From Cellulophaga baltica (GTDB lineage: Bacteria; Bacteroidota; Bacteroidia; Flavobacteriales; Flavobacteriaceae), in NCBI RefSeq assembly GCF_900102165.1, contig NZ_FNBD01000017.1:1-55823 (forward strand): 55,823 nt of DNA, written 5' to 3'. The notes under the pieces were generated by a model. It was given only the letters and a program-made list of their open reading frames with translations. It searched no databases and had not been told where the DNA came from. Below are positions 55,420 through 55,823 of this stretch, piece after piece. Positions within the stretch are counted from its first letter, which is position 1, and every line of letters starts with the position of its first letter. Made by a program: the position numbers and the translations under genes.

Positions 55420-55494
55420 CGGGGTGTAGCGTAGCCCGGTTATCGCGCCGCGTTTGGGACGCGGAGGTCGCAGGTTCGAATCCTGCCACCCCGA
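55420..55494 (+). tRNA. tRNA-Pro (anticodon TGG)
   Basis: The acceptor CGGGGTG (55420-55426) pairs with CACCCCG (55487-55493), discriminator A at 55494. The anticodon stem CCGCG/CGCGG encloses TTTGGGA, anticodon TGG. The T-arm has GGTTCGAATCC. No CCA is encoded. Its 3' end faces an integrase gene. Confidence 0.97.
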
Positions 55495-55517
55495 CGAACC
55501 TAGAGATAGGTTGTATT

Positions 55518-55553
55518 AAAACACTGTTAATCGTATGATTAACAGTGTTTTTC
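55518..55553 (+). terminator. Terminator downstream of tRNA-Pro
   Basis: AAAACACTGTTAATC (55518-55532) pairs with GATTAACAGTGTTTT (55537-55551) around GTAT. Confidence 0.85.
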
Positions 55554-55595
55554 GTTTTTAAGGGTATCAGATGATATCAAAGAATAACAGATAAA

Positions 55596-55616
55596 AGGTG
55601 TGCAATTAGGTGTGCA
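55596..55616. repeat. Two AGGTGTGCA direct repeats before the integrase
   Basis: AGGTGTGCA occurs at 55596-55604 and 55608-55616, a 12-bp period. It lies between tRNA-Pro and the integrase start, as arm-type sites of an integrase would. Confidence 0.4.
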
Positions 55617-55709
55617 CACTTTAAGCCTAATTGTCGTAAATTTAAGGAGCATTTAAAAGCAATTTGACTTTCGTTTTTTCAAAATAATGTCAAACTAAAA
55701 CCTTTAAAA

Positions 55710-55823
55710 ATGCAGACAAACAGCACTTTTTCCGTTATTTTCTTCACAAGAAAATCAAGAAGTACATCGAATAAGTTATCGATCTATGTTCGTATTACCG
55801 TAAGTGGAGGACGTTCAGAAATT
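55710..55823 (+). CDS. Partial tyrosine integrase (N-terminus only)
   Basis: From ATG 55710 an open frame of 38 codons runs to the window edge, with MQTNSTFSVIFFTRKSR followed by LSIYVRITVSGGRSEI. This is the N-terminal arm-DNA-binding domain of Bacteroidota integrases (basic KSR patch, then the YVRITV strand and the Gly turn). The gene is truncated by the window end. Its position 215 nt after tRNA-Pro indicates an integrative element inserted at the tRNA, reaching beyond the window. Confidence 0.8.
   Translation, partial: MQTNSTFSVIFFTRKSRSTSNKLSIYVRITVSGGRSEI

Overview
The window comes from a member of the Flavobacteriaceae (Bacteroidota), most likely marine. The evidence is a SusC/SusD pair, a giant adhesin with a type IX secretion (type B) C-terminal domain, Bacteroidota-type promoters (TTG about 18-22 nt ahead of TAnnTTTG), AT-rich DNA and a GH16 galactanase-like lipoprotein. 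I cannot name the species from the sequence alone.

Region 1 (1-10363) is an accessory island. The left edge is the 3' tail (domains V and VI) of a group II intron whose body lies outside the window. Next, on the minus strand, is a tightly overlapping four-gene operon: a NACHT-like STAND NTPase, two small paralogous proteins (one with an N-terminal DFVTNSSSTSF motif) and a radical SAM/SPASM maturase-like enzyme. Two long perfect palindromes precede it. I regard this operon as the best candidate for an undescribed system: a STAND ATPase joined to a peptide-modifying enzyme and its possible substrates, perhaps in defence. Then come the genes of an integrative element: an SF3 primase-helicase-like protein, two zinc-ribbon proteins, HTH/excisionase-like proteins, a large unknown protein and a tyrosine integrase. 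The element abuts the 3' end of mnmE.

Region 2 (10364-32176) is mainly core genome. It holds mnmE, a GH16 lipoprotein, a secreted coiled-coil protein, a DUF4870-like membrane protein, dnaN, a SAM hydrolase-like protein, phoH, purC, a DnaQ-like exonuclease coupled to a cNMP/CBS/DUF294 regulator, a methyltransferase with a RluA-type pseudouridine synthase, a flavoprotein, a small membrane gene broken by one in-frame stop, a minus-strand cluster that looks like a small redox/iron-reduction unit, and acs.

Region 3 (32439-46186) is a coherent peptidoglycan/amino-sugar recovery locus. One operon carries a DigH/YngK-like glycan hydrolase, an AmpG-like permease, NagZ and AnmK. A second carries a NagB-PIG-L fusion, SusC and SusD. 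A divergent third carries a DeoR-type regulator and MurQ. Three copies of TTTGCTGTTTT lie in the divergent promoter region and are probably the regulator's operator. Together these genes could import cell-wall glycan fragments and carry MurNAc through MurNAc-6P and GlcNAc-6P to fructose-6-phosphate.

Region 4 (46187-55823) holds a 2865-residue SprB-like adhesin, tRNA-Pro(TGG), and the first 38 codons of a second tyrosine integrase, which marks another integrative element running off the right edge.
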